Assembly (NCBI GenBank): GCA_022822865.1
Contig: JAJDYJ010000084.1
Span: 1-64,000 of the forward strand
Direction: 5' to 3'
DNA: 64,000 nucleotides
Source of the DNA: Pseudomonadales bacterium
GTDB lineage: Bacteria > Pseudomonadota > Gammaproteobacteria > Pseudomonadales > Pseudohongiellaceae
Part shown: in pieces, positions 42,406-52,600 of the stretch
Layout: every line of letters starts with the position of its first letter
How positions within the stretch are numbered: the stretch's first letter is position 1
Notes under the pieces: model-generated
Told to the model about the DNA's origin: nothing
The model's input: the letters and a program-made list of their open reading frames with translations, nothing else
Database searches by the model: none
Position numbers and translations under genes: made by a program

Positions 42406-42462
42406 CTGGCGCTACCCGCGAGTCTCCTGCAGGCGGACTGGTATCTGGAACCTGTTCGGTAA
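42406..42462 (+). pseudogene. Displaced C-terminus of the methyltransferase gene with right copy of the direct repeat
   Basis: CTGGCGCTACCCGCGAGT then CTCCTGCA (42406-42431) repeats the 3' end of the methyltransferase gene with one change in 26 bases. In the same frame it continues as LALPASLLQADWYLEPVR followed by TAA, while the intact gene ends LALPASFLQAKLD. This is therefore a detached, plausible original C-terminus at the right edge of the toxin-antitoxin island. A stop (TAG) closes the frame just upstream. Confidence 0.6.
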
Positions 42463-42513
42463 ATTGGTTCGATTAGGGTTTACTCGATTCCTGTCCGGCA
42501 ACCTGCAGATCTT

Positions 42514-43551
42514 TCAACCATACCCCGCTCCGCGCACGCCAACGTAGACCGAATACAGCGACTGGCTGGCGGTCATGAAGAGGCGGTTGCGGCGGGCGCC
42601 GCCGAAGCAGACGTTGGCGCAGACTTCAGGCAGGCGGATGATGCCGATGGTATCGCCGTCGGGGGCGATAATCTGTACGCCGGGGCGGGCGCCGGCCCAG
42701 ACGTTGCCGTCGACGTCGCAGCGCATGCCGTCGGCCGAAGTGCGATTGCCCGTGGTCGGGTCGACGAGTTCGGCGAATACGCGGCCGTTGCGCAGGTTTT
42801 CGCCGTCCACGTCCCAGACGCGAATGTCCCGGCCGGCGCCGGTGTTGGCGACGTAGAGCAGGCTGTAGTCCGGCGAGAAGCACAGACCGTTGGGGGCGTC
42901 GATGTCATCGGTTACGCGGTTGATGCGGTCCGAGGCGGGGTCCGTGCGATAGACCGAAAGCGGATGCTCCTGCTCGGCCCGGTGGCCTTCGTAATTGCCG
43001 CGGATGCCATAGGGCGGGTCGGTGAACCAGATGCTGCCGTCGGGATGCACGGCGGCGTCGTTGGGCGAGTTCAGCGGTCGGCCTTCGTAACTGTCGGCGA
43101 TGACCGTGACCGAGCCGTCGTGTTCGTAACGCACGACGCGGCGGCCGCCGTGCTCACAGGAGATCTGCCGGCCCTGGGCGTCGAAGGTATTGCCGTTGCT
43201 GTGCCCGGACGGATTGCGGAATTCCGTCACATGGCCGTCGTCTTCGAGCCAGCGCAATTGCCGGTTGTTGGGTATGTCGCTCCAGACCAGGTAGCGGCCG
43301 ACGCCGCTCCAGGCCGGGCCTTCCGCCCACAAGGCGCCGGTGTAGTGACGCCGGATCGGTGTGTTGAAAAGAATGTACGGGCGAAAACGGTCGTCGAGCG
43401 CCACCAGGTCCGGGTCGGGATAGCGCAGGGGAGTCTGGCCCGACCAGTCACGCGGCGCCGCCGGCGCCAGATCCTGCTGGCCTCTGGCCAGAGTGGGCAA
43501 CATGGCGGCGCCTGCCAGCGCCGTTCCGAGAAAGCTTCTGCGATTCATCAT
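42514..43551 (-). CDS. SMP-30/gluconolactonase-like secreted protein
   Basis: It begins MMNRRSFLGTALAGAAMLPTLARGQQ, a signal with two Arg that resembles a Tat signal, and continues with an SMP-30 propeller: ALWAEGPAWSGVGRYLVWSDIPNNR, NTFDAQGRQISCEHGGRRVVRYE, LNSPNDAAVHPDGSIWFTDPPYGI, DAPNGLCFSPDYSLLYVANTG and SADGMRCDVDGNVWAG. The Glu, Asn and Asp expected at the calcium site are present. Such enzymes hydrolyse sugar lactones. Its ATG overlaps the stop of the acyl-CoA ligase (ATGA), so it is the last gene of the malonate cluster. Confidence 0.85.
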   Translation of the reverse strand: MMNRRSFLGTALAGAAMLPTLARGQQDLAPAAPRDWSGQTPLRYPDPDLVALDDRFRPYILFNTPIRRHYTGALWAEGPAWSGVGRYLVWSDIPNNRQLRWLEDDGHVTEFRNPSGHSNGNTFDAQGRQISCEHGGRRVVRYEHDGSVTVIADSYEGRPLNSPNDAAVHPDGSIWFTDPPYGIRGNYEGHRAEQEHPLSVYRTDPASDRINRVTDDIDAPNGLCFSPDYSLLYVANTGAGRDIRVWDVDGENLRNGRVFAELVDPTTGNRTSADGMRCDVDGNVWAGARPGVQIIAPDGDTIGIIRLPEVCANVCFGGARRNRLFMTASQSLYSVYVGVRGAGYG

Positions 43552-45035
43552 AGCGGTATCGACTTCAGCGAAGGCTTGGTGACCTTGCCCATGGCGTTGC
43601 GGGGCAAGGTATCCAGCCGTTTCACGTGTTTGGGAATCTTGTAGGACGACATGCGCTCGGCGCACCAGCTTTTCAGCTCCGCGTAATCGAGCTCGTCGCC
43701 GTTCTTCGTCACGACGAAGGCCGTGACCGCCTCGCCCCAGACTTCGTCCTCGGCGCCGATGACCGCGACTTCGGCGATGTCCTCGTGGGTCAGCAGCACG
43801 CCTTCGATTTCGAGCGCGGACAGCTTGTAGCCGCCCGACTTGATGATGTCCACCGAAGTGCGGCCCATGATGCGGTAATAGCCGTCTTCGATCACCGCCA
43901 TGTCGCCGGTGCAGAACCAGCCGTCGACGAAGCTTTTCCGCGTGGCTTCCTCGTTGCCCCAGTATTCCAGGAACACGTTGTCGCCCTTGATGCGGATTTC
44001 GCCGGGATTGCCTTCGCCTTCGACGGGGCGGTGCGATTCGTCGAACAATTGCACTTCGACCCCGGGCAGCGGCTGGCCGACGTAGCCCGCGCGCCGTTCG
44101 TCGTGGTAGGGATTGGAAATGCCCATGCCGATCTCGGTCATGCCGTAGCGCTCGAGCAGAACCTGGCCGGTGAGTTCCCGCCATTGCTCGAACAGCTTGA
44201 CGGGGCAGGCCGCCGAGCCGGAAATGTTCAGCCGCATGGCCTTGAAGCCGGCGCACACCGCCGCGACTTCCTGTTCGTCCTGTTTTTCCAGATGCTGGAT
44301 CAGCTTGACGTAAACCGTGGGCACGGCCATGAAAACGTTGTACACTCCGGCCGCCACTTCGGCCGTGACCCTGGGAATGTCGAGCCCGGCGAACAGATGC
44401 ACCCTGGCTCCGGCCCACAGCCCGCAACTGAGAATGTTGATGATGCCGTGAATGTGGTGCAGCGGCAGAAACAGGGGGATCACGTCGTCCTCGGTCCAGC
44501 ACCAGGCGTCGATCAGGGTGGTGATCTGGGCGCGGATCGTCTTGTGGGTGCTTACCGTGCCTTTCGGCTTGCTCGTCGTGCCGCTGGTAAACAGCATCAT
44601 GGCGCGGCGTCCCGGGTCGATCTCAGGCAAGCCGCCCGCTTCGTCCGCCAGCACATCGCTCACGGTCAGCAACTCGATGCCCAGCGTCGCGCAAAGCTCG
44701 CGCAATTCGTCAGGCGCTCCGGCCTGGGCGAACAAGCGCGTGACACCGGCGCTGCTCAGATAATGATCGAGTTCGGCAACCGCCGAGGCCACGTTCAGGG
44801 GAACGGCGATGCCGCCGGCGCGCCACACCCCATGCATGCAGGTGACGTAGTCGAGACTCGCCGGCAGGAAGAAGGCGATGCGCTCTTCCTCGAGATCGCT
44901 CCGGCCGCCGAGCAGCCCGGTGGCGAAGCGGTCGATGCGCGAGTTGACCTCGCCGTAGCTGTAAGACTCGGTATCGTCAACGAGCGCGATGCGCTCGTTG
45001 CCGTCGGTCAGATGATGAAAATCGTTTTGTGACAT
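43548..45035 (-). CDS. matB: MatB-like malonyl-CoA synthetase (acyl-CoA ligase)
   Basis: An ATP-dependent ligase that would join malonate to CoA. It is 495 residues from MSQNDFHHLTDGNERI, with AMP-binding MLFTSGTTSKPKGTVSTH, the later LERYGMTEIGMGISNPY, WFCTGDMAVIEDGYYRIMGR hinge and the C-terminal catalytic Lys in LPRNAMGKVTKPSL. The length and the short N-terminus resemble MatB. Directly upstream genes encode the malonate carrier MadLM, which supports malonate as substrate; other small dicarboxylates remain possible. The ATG at 45035 (GGA at about 8 bases) is preferred over a TTG at 45059. Confidence 0.85.
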   Translation of the reverse strand: MSQNDFHHLTDGNERIALVDDTESYSYGEVNSRIDRFATGLLGGRSDLEEERIAFFLPASLDYVTCMHGVWRAGGIAVPLNVASAVAELDHYLSSAGVTRLFAQAGAPDELRELCATLGIELLTVSDVLADEAGGLPEIDPGRRAMMLFTSGTTSKPKGTVSTHKTIRAQITTLIDAWCWTEDDVIPLFLPLHHIHGIINILSCGLWAGARVHLFAGLDIPRVTAEVAAGVYNVFMAVPTVYVKLIQHLEKQDEQEVAAVCAGFKAMRLNISGSAACPVKLFEQWRELTGQVLLERYGMTEIGMGISNPYHDERRAGYVGQPLPGVEVQLFDESHRPVEGEGNPGEIRIKGDNVFLEYWGNEEATRKSFVDGWFCTGDMAVIEDGYYRIMGRTSVDIIKSGGYKLSALEIEGVLLTHEDIAEVAVIGAEDEVWGEAVTAFVVTKNGDELDYAELKSWCAERMSSYKIPKHVKRLDTLPRNAMGKVTKPSLKSIPL

Positions 45036-45055
45036 GCTGATTCCGTCCGGATTTC

Positions 45056-45817
45056 TCAAAACATCGCTTCAACGATGAAGAACAGGATCGACGGCCCGAG
45101 CAGGCAGCCGACGCCGGTGTAGAAAGTCGCGGTCATGGCGCCGTACGGCACGAGTTTCGGATCCGTCGCCGCCAGTCCCGCCGCGACGCCGCTCGTCGTT
45201 CCCATGAGGCCGCCGAACACCATTGCCGACTGCGGATTGTTCAAACCGATGTAACGCGCCACGAGCGGCGTGCCGATCATGACCAGGATCGATTTCACCA
45301 ATCCCGCCGCAACGCTCAAGGTAATCATCGCCTCGGAAGCGCCGATGGCCTCGCCCGTGACCGGGCCGACGATGTAGGTGACCGCGCCGGCGCCGATGGT
45401 GGTGATCTCGGTCGGGTCGGTGTAACCGAACGCCACCGCGACAGCCGCCCCCACGACGAAGGAAACGATGACCCCGGCGAAGATCGAGATCACGCCCGCC
45501 AGGCCGGCCTTCTTCAATTCGCTCAATTGCGCGCCGAATGCCGTCGCGACGATGGCGAAATCGCGCATCATGCCGCCGCCCATCAGGCCGATGCCGCTCA
45601 ATAGCGCGAAATCCGCCACGCCGCGGTTGCCGCCGGTGGCGACCCCGCCGTACCAGGCCGCCAGCAGGCCGACGGCGATGGCGATGGCCGAACCGTGAAT
45701 GCGGCCGGCGGTGAGCTTGTTGGCGAGCAGATACGAAAGCCAGATGGTGACGCCGACAACGGCGAAGGCGACGACGAGATTGTTGCGAACGAATACGGTT
45801 TCCAGCAATTCCATCAT
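45056..45817 (-). CDS. madM: Malonate transporter subunit MadM
   Basis: A 253-residue inner-membrane protein of about seven to eight helices. Family-typical stretches: FAVVGVTIWLSYLLANKLTAGRIHGSAIAIAVGL, LLSGIGLMGGGMMRDFAIVATAFG, GAGAVTYIVGPVTGEAIGAS, PQSAMVFGGLMGTTSGVAAGLAATDPKLVPYGAMTATFYTGVGCLLGPS. With MadL it imports malonate with sodium. Its ATG overlaps the madL stop (ATGA), giving equal expression of the two subunits. Confidence 0.92.
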   Translation of the reverse strand: MMELLETVFVRNNLVVAFAVVGVTIWLSYLLANKLTAGRIHGSAIAIAVGLLAAWYGGVATGGNRGVADFALLSGIGLMGGGMMRDFAIVATAFGAQLSELKKAGLAGVISIFAGVIVSFVVGAAVAVAFGYTDPTEITTIGAGAVTYIVGPVTGEAIGASEAMITLSVAAGLVKSILVMIGTPLVARYIGLNNPQSAMVFGGLMGTTSGVAAGLAATDPKLVPYGAMTATFYTGVGCLLGPSILFFIVEAMF

Positions 45818-46206
45818 GGCGCGCTTTCCTCCTTGTCCCCGTCTGAATCCGCTCCGGTCCCGATCCTGCTCAGCGCGGGCACCAGCGCGAAACTAACCGC
45901 CACCGCGGCGACGCCGGCGGTGATCGCAAGCACGCCGCCATCGACCGCCGCGGCCACGTTCTGCTGCGCGGCCATGGCGACGACGATCGGGATGTACATC
46001 GCGCTCCAGAACTTGACGCCGGAACCCGCCGCGCCCTCGGTCAGGGCGCTGAACCGCTCGGAATTGCACGCCAGCACCAGAAAGAGCATGGCGATGCCCA
46101 CGCCGCCGACGTTCGCCTCCACGCCCAGAATAATGCCCAGACCTTCGCCGATCAGCATGCCCGCCACGAGGCAGGCGGAAAGCAGGGCGACACCGTAAAT
46201 GATCAT
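45814..46206 (-). CDS. madL: Malonate transporter subunit MadL
   Basis: The smaller subunit, 130 residues with about four helices: MIIYGVALLSACLVAGMLIGEGLGIILG, ANVGGVGIAMLFLVLACNSERFS, FWSAMYIPIVVAMAAQQNVAAAVDGG. The ANVGGVGIAML segment is characteristic of MadL. It is the first gene of the madL-madM-matB-SMP30 unit. A polar C-terminal tail (GADSDGDKEESAP) extends beyond the usual end. AAGGAA lies before the ATG. Confidence 0.92.
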   Translation of the reverse strand: MIIYGVALLSACLVAGMLIGEGLGIILGVEANVGGVGIAMLFLVLACNSERFSALTEGAAGSGVKFWSAMYIPIVVAMAAQQNVAAAVDGGVLAITAGVAAVAVSFALVPALSRIGTGADSDGDKEESAP

Positions 46207-46364
46207 TTTTCGTTCCTTCCGCGGAAGACGGCCCGGCCGCCGTTCGCGCCGATAATATGACGCGCCCGCTGGCGGCGCAATTCGGGGAAGGAAACGCGCT
46301 CCCTTCCTTGACCGTCATTTCAGGCGTGTTACTTTTCCTCGCGCAGATGATTCGGGGCTGAGAC

Positions 46365-49300
46365 TTGCGCGTTTATCATTCGAACCGGCTTGAAAAGCTG
46401 GCTACTGAACTGGCGGGGCTGCTTGCGACCGATCCGGCCGAGCCCCTCACGCCGGAGCGAATCGTCGTGCCGCATCAGACGATGGGCCGCTGGCTGCGGC
46501 TCGAACTGGCGCGCGAACTGGGCATCGCCGCAAACATCGACTTCGAGTTGCCGGCCGAGTTTGCCTGGTCGATCTTGCGCGACGCCGTTCCGGGACTGTC
46601 GCAAGCCCGGGGATTCGACCCGGGCAATCTGCGCTGGCATCTGTTTGAATTGCTCCCGCAATTCACCCGCGCGCCGGAAGCCGGCGAAGTGCGGCAGTTC
46701 CTTGCCGACGGGGACGAGCGCAAGAGATTCGAGCTTGCCGACAAGCTGGCCGCGATCTATGACCGTTGCATCAACTTCCGGCCGGACTGGATCAGGGACT
46801 GGGAGCGGGGCGCGGCGCCGCATTGGCAGGCGCGGCTTTGGCAATTGCTGGCGAGGAAAGTCCCGGAACAGCATTGGGTCGAGGCGCTGGAGGCGTTCCG
46901 GCGCGAAACCGCGAATGGACGTCGTCCGAAGAGTTGGCCGCGCCGGGCTTGCTTCTTCAATGTTTCCGCACTATCGCCGTCCTATTTGCAATTGCTTGAG
47001 GAACTGGGCCGGGATATCGACCTGCACATTTTCCAGTTCAATCCCTGCGAGGAATTCTGGGGCGACCTCCACACCGAAAGAGAAAGCCGCCATCGGGCCG
47101 GGGAACAGGATATCGATGCGCTTCATTTCGAAGAGGGGAACAAGCTGCTGGCGGCCTGGGGACGCGGTGGCCGCGATACATTCAATGCATTGATCGATGC
47201 GGGCGACGACCATACTCTCTTCCAGCGCCTGGATTCCGATTCCCGGCTGACCGCGGTGCAGCAGGACATCCAGACGCTGCGAACCGCTGAAAAGGACGCC
47301 GCGGCAAGTGCCCCACCCGCGGACCGATCACTGCAAATCCATTGCTGCCATTCGGCGATGCGCGAGGCCGAAGTGCTGCACGACCGTCTGCTCGACCTGC
47401 TCGAAACCCATCCCGATATCGAGCCGGCGGATATCCTGATCGTGACGCCGGACCTGGCGCGATACGGCCCCGTGATCGCGGCGGTGTTCGAAGCCGAAGG
47501 CCGCATCCCCGTTGTGCTTTCCCGCGTTCGGGAAGCGGATTCGCCGACATCGAGAGCGTTTTTCGATCTGCTGTCGCTGCCGGGTTCGCGCTATGGCGCC
47601 GAAGACGTTCTTGCGCCTCTGGATGCGCCTTCGCTGCGGGCGCGTTTCGGGCTCCGGGAAAACAGCCTGCCGGCGATTCGAAGCTGGGTCAGGGAGGCCG
47701 GCGTCCGCCGGGGCGTTAGCGCGGACGGCGGCGCGGGCGGGCAAGCTCCCGCGCTGCCGGGGAATACCTGGCGCGAGGGATTGCAAAGATTGCTCATGGG
47801 ATACGCGGCCGGGGATGCCAACGAGCTCGTGCTGGGAGTTTATCCTTGCGCGGTCGGCGGCGAAACGGGATTTGCCGCGAGAGAAGCCGACTTCGACACC
47901 CTGGGGCGCTTCGTCAGCTATTGTTCGAACGCGTTCGACCTGCAATCCCTGGCCGGGCAATCGCGCACGGCAAACCAGTGGTCGCGATTGCTGCTGAACC
48001 TGCTGGGCAAGTTCTTCGACGAAGGCTCGGACATCGCGGCCTATGGCGGTTTCGAGGCGGCCCGCGACGCCGCGGACGAAGTGAAGGCGATCAGAACGCT
48101 GATCGAGAACTTCCGCAAACAGGCGAGCCGGGCCGCATGTTCGATACCCTTCGAGGTCGTCCGGCACGCGCTCGGCGAGGCGGCGGTCGGCGCCGCGCTC
48201 GGGCCGGCGCGACTCGCGGACGGCGCCGCCGTCGGCAATCTGGCGTCGGGACAGATTCCGCCGGCAAAAATCGTCTGCGCCGTGGGCATGAACGGCGACG
48301 GATTTCCGCGCAATCCCCCGCGCCACGCCTTCGATCTCGTCGAGCAGGACAGGCGGCGTCCCGGCGACCGCGACGTTCGCCTCGAAGACCGGTTCGCCTT
48401 TCTCGAAGCGCTGCTCGCGGCGCGAGCGGGCTTTATCGTAACTTACACCGGGCGCGACCAGCGGGACGATTCGGAGATTCCGCCTTCGGTCGTGGTGGAG
48501 GAACTCGCCGACTACATCAGCGCCCGGTTTCCCGATGCAAACCCGGTCGGGCATCCCCTGCAGGCTTTCAGTCCCCGGTATTTTGCCGGTGAGCAGGGGC
48601 TGTTCAGTTTCTCGAAAACCATGTTCGACGCCGCGCAGATCCTGCGCGACGGTAATCGGCGGGCGCCCGACAGATTCGCGGCAACGCTGCCCGAACCGGA
48701 GGAGTCCCGCCGCAAGGTCGGCTTGTCCGAGCTGGAGCGTTTTTTCTCCGACCCCGCCGCCGGCCTGCTCAGGGAGCGTTTCGATATCCGGTTGCGGGAG
48801 GAAGAAGAAGCGCTGGATGAAACCGAGCCCTTGCAACTCAACGGCCTCGAACGCTACGGCCTGCGGGAACAGATACGCGCCAGAACCGATGAAACGCATG
48901 GGGAAACGGCCGATCCGGAGAGCGTCAGATCGCTGCTGCTGGCCAGCGGGGCTATGCCCCACGGCAGTTTCGGCGCCCTCGCCTGGGATGATGCCTTCGG
49001 TCTCGTCGGCGGACTGAAAGAGCGGCTGCTGCCCCATGCCGAGGCGCTCGCCGCGGAGCCGGTAAAGATCGATCTGGAGATCGACGGGTTTCGCCTGACC
49101 GGCGCGTTACCCAATATCGGCGAAGAACATATGGTCTGGTGGCGCAACGGCAGGAGGCGCGCAAAAAACCTGATCGAAATCCGTCTCCGCCAACTCGCCT
49201 GGACCGCGGCCGGCAACGAGCCGTTGCCCGTCCGGGCCATCTGGACCGACGAGGAATTGCTGATCCCGGCCCCGGACCCGAAAGAAGAGTCGATCGCGCC

Positions 49301-49580
49301 CTGGCTCGAAGCGTGGTGGAGAGGGCTGTCCGCGCCGCTGCGTTTCTTTCCGGAATCTTCGTTCGCCTGGGCCGGGGCGGTGGCGAACGGCGCCAGCGGA
49401 CCGATCGACGAGGCCAGGAAAAAGTGGTTCGGCGTTCCATTCCGGTCGATTCCGGGAGAGAACGAAGAATTGACCAACCGCCTGCTGTGGGATTCGGACG
49501 GGGAAGAAGACCCGTTGCACGCGGCGGAATTCGAGCGATTGGCGAGCAGTCTGCTGCTGCCGTTGGCGAGTCAATTGTGA
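46365..49580 (+). CDS. recC: RecBCD exonuclease V subunit RecC
   Basis: The 1071-residue protein begins with TTG at 46365 (reading MRVYHSNRLEKLATEL, matching the usual RecC opening); the nearby ATG is in another frame with a stop. RecC is the non-catalytic scaffold with inactive helicase- and nuclease-like domains that recognises Chi during recombinational repair of double-strand breaks. Seen: VPHQTMGRWLRLELARELGIAANIDFELPAEF, WQARLWQLL, LQIHCCHSAMREAEVLHDRLLDLL, VCAVGMNGDGFPRNPP. It is slightly shorter than E. coli RecC (1122). Its stop is followed directly by recB. Confidence 0.93.
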   Translation: MRVYHSNRLEKLATELAGLLATDPAEPLTPERIVVPHQTMGRWLRLELARELGIAANIDFELPAEFAWSILRDAVPGLSQARGFDPGNLRWHLFELLPQFTRAPEAGEVRQFLADGDERKRFELADKLAAIYDRCINFRPDWIRDWERGAAPHWQARLWQLLARKVPEQHWVEALEAFRRETANGRRPKSWPRRACFFNVSALSPSYLQLLEELGRDIDLHIFQFNPCEEFWGDLHTERESRHRAGEQDIDALHFEEGNKLLAAWGRGGRDTFNALIDAGDDHTLFQRLDSDSRLTAVQQDIQTLRTAEKDAAASAPPADRSLQIHCCHSAMREAEVLHDRLLDLLETHPDIEPADILIVTPDLARYGPVIAAVFEAEGRIPVVLSRVREADSPTSRAFFDLLSLPGSRYGAEDVLAPLDAPSLRARFGLRENSLPAIRSWVREAGVRRGVSADGGAGGQAPALPGNTWREGLQRLLMGYAAGDANELVLGVYPCAVGGETGFAAREADFDTLGRFVSYCSNAFDLQSLAGQSRTANQWSRLLLNLLGKFFDEGSDIAAYGGFEAARDAADEVKAIRTLIENFRKQASRAACSIPFEVVRHALGEAAVGAALGPARLADGAAVGNLASGQIPPAKIVCAVGMNGDGFPRNPPRHAFDLVEQDRRRPGDRDVRLEDRFAFLEALLAARAGFIVTYTGRDQRDDSEIPPSVVVEELADYISARFPDANPVGHPLQAFSPRYFAGEQGLFSFSKTMFDAAQILRDGNRRAPDRFAATLPEPEESRRKVGLSELERFFSDPAAGLLRERFDIRLREEEEALDETEPLQLNGLERYGLREQIRARTDETHGETADPESVRSLLLASGAMPHGSFGALAWDDAFGLVGGLKERLLPHAEALAAEPVKIDLEIDGFRLTGALPNIGEEHMVWWRNGRRRAKNLIEIRLRQLAWTAAGNEPLPVRAIWTDEELLIPAPDPKEESIAPWLEAWWRGLSAPLRFFPESSFAWAGAVANGASGPIDEARKKWFGVPFRSIPGENEELTNRLLWDSDGEEDPLHAAEFERLASSLLLPLASQL

Positions 49581-49606
49581 ATGCCATCGTGAAATCAGGG
49601 AACGGG

Positions 49607-52600
49607 ATGCCGCAAACGCCGCTCGATACGCGGCTGCACGATGGCCGCACCCTCATCGAAGCGAGCGCGGGCTCCGGCAAGACGCGCGCCATCACGACCC
49701 TGGTTGCGCGATCTGTGGTCGAACAGGAGCGCGAACTCGACAGCATTCTGGTCGTCACGTTCACCAAGGCCGCCACCGCCGAATTGCGCAAGCGGATCCG
49801 CAAGACGCTCAAGGCGATTCAGGACGGATTGACGCCGGGCGGGACCGACGACGGCCAGGCGCTGGAACTGCTCGAAAGGTGGCGGGCCGCCGAAAGCCTC
49901 GGCGAGGAACGGATCAGGAATCGCATTGATGCCGCACTGCTCGATATCGACCGCGCCAACGTTTATACCATTCACGGTTTCTGCCAGCGGGCGCTTGCCG
50001 AATTCGCGTTCGAGACCGGATTCCCGTTCGGGTTCGATGTGCGTGGCGACGGCGCCGCGATCGTCGAAGGCGTCGTGCGCGACCTCTGGCAACGCCGGTT
50101 CCGGGATTGTCCCCGGATAGTCGCCGGCCATGCTTCGAAAAGGAATTTCATGCCCGACCCGCTCGCGGGCTGGATCGACTCGTTGCGGTCCAGGCCTGAT
50201 CTCGACATCAAGGGCGTTCCAGACCCGGTTATCGAACCCGCCGACGCGGAGCCCGCCTGCCGGGAAACGCTGGAACACACCCGGAGAATCTGGCGCGAGC
50301 ATGGCGCCGGGTACTGCCACATCCTGCGCGAGAGCGATGCGTTGAACCGGCAATCTTACAGACTGCCCACCGTCGAGCGGAAACTTGCGGATATCGAGGC
50401 GGTTTTCGCCGCCGCCGGGTTACCGGCGGATATCGAAGGCTTGCGCGATCTGACGAACTGGCTCGGCGGTGAAAGGGCCAGGGGAAAATGCAAGAAAGGG
50501 CGGCAACTCCCGGAAAATCCGCTGTTCGATGCATTCGATGATCTGTCCGCCGCCTGCGCGGCGCTGTCGAGCGCCCTCGATGGCTGGCTGCTTCAAACCC
50601 GCAAACAGATCTACGACGAGTCCGGCGAAAAAATCCGCGGCCTCGTTCGTTCCGAAAGGCGCCTTGGCTACAACGACCTGCTCACGGAAACGCGCCGCGC
50701 GCTGGAAAGCGAGGCCGGCCCCCGCCTGGCTGCCGGTATTCGCGGCCGCTTCCCCGTGGCCCTGATCGACGAGTTTCAGGACACCGACCCGATGCAGGCG
50801 CGAATTTTCGACCGCATCTACGCGGACCCGGCGGAATCGGGCGGAAGTAGCGCTTTCTATATGGTCGGCGATCCGAAGCAGTCGATCTACGAGTTCCGCG
50901 GCGCAGACGTTTTCGCCTACCTGTCGACGCAAGAAGGAATCGATTCCAGCCTGCAACTCGACCACAACTGGCGATCCGCCCCCGATCTCGTGCAGGCCGT
51001 CAACGACATATTCGACGTGCCGCTGGCATTCACCGTCCCGGAGATTGGATTCAGCCGGGCGCGGCCGGGCCGCAAGCAGGGAGCGCCGCTCGAAATAGAC
51101 GGCGAAGGCAAGCCTCCGTTCTGTATCTGGCTGCCGGACGACCAGGCAAACAACGGCAACGCCGGTTCGATCGCGGTGAACGAGACCGCCAACGAAATCA
51201 TCGAACTGCTGTCCCTGGCCCGCGATGGCCGTGCCCGAATCGACGGCAGGCCGCTGCGGGCGTCCGATATCGCCGTGCTCACGCCCAATCGCGGCCAGGG
51301 CCGCGAAATCACCCGGGCCTTGCGCCGGCTCGGCGGCAAATGCGTGGAAATCGACGATTCCAGCGTTTTCGCGACGCGGGAAGCGGAGCAACTCCATCGC
51401 TTGCTGCTTGCCCTCGCCAATCCCGGCCGGCAGGACTTGCGGCGCTCGGCGCTGGCCGGCGACCTGTTCGGATTGACCAGTGAACAATTGCTCGCGCTTG
51501 GCGAACGGGACGAAGCCTGGAACCACTGGACCGGCCGATTCGGCGGCTGGCGCGATACCTGGCTGACGCGGGGGGTCGGGGCGATGCTGCGCAGGATCGT
51601 CGACGCCGGCGGCGGCGCCGGGAACCTGCTGCGCTACGCCGACGGGCCGCGCCGCCTCACCAACCTGTACCACTTGACCGAATTGCTGCAGGAAACCGAA
51701 ACGGAAAATCGCCTCTCGCCCGCCGGAGTCGTCGCCTGGCTCGGCCGGCGGCTCGCCGGACAGACGGAGGGGGATGACGCCGCCCGGCTGCGGATCGAGA
51801 GCGACGAGGATCTGGTCAGGATCATGACCATCCATGGCAGCAAGGGACTGGAATTTCCGATCGTCTACCTCCCCTTCGCCTGGTATGGCAGGCAGATCGG
51901 CAAGGATTCCGAGGCGCCGATCAGTTACCACTTCCGCAATGGCAGGCGTTTTCCCGCCGTTCTCGATCTGGCGCCGGACGATTGGAGCCGGGAAATGCGC
52001 GAGCTGGAAGAGTTCGGCGAATCGGTGCGCCGCCTGTATGTGGCGCTGACCCGCGCACGGGAACGCTGCGTGGTGGTCTGGACCCGGGTCGAGGGGCGAA
52101 AGAACCGGGAATTGCCGCCGCTGGCCTGGCTCATGCACAGAAACGAGCAATGCGATGCAGCGCTCGCCGGTTTGAGCGGCGCGGAATTCGCGGCGAAGAG
52201 CCCTGCCGTGCCGGACGCGGTCGGGGACGCGTACCGCAACGTCCGCGACGATTTTCACGACAAGAGCCGGGAGGAGTTTCGCGCCGATATCCAGGCCGTC
52301 GCCGACAGATGCCCCGCGGGCGTCGAAATTCGCGATCTCGAAGTCACGACAGGCCCCGGGCTCGCGGACGAGTCTGAAATCGCGCTCGAATGCCGCGAAT
52401 TCAGCCGCACCACGCGGCGCACCCGTCAAATGACCAGTTTCTCCACGCTGTCGGCCGATCATGCCGTGGCGTCTCCGGCTCACCGGCACGTCGAAACCGA
52501 GGCGCCGGACCACGACGAACGCGAAGCCGGCGCCGCGGCGCAAACCGACGAGCGCGAAACGGAAGGCAAACCGTTTGAATTCAACGCCTTCACTTTTCCC

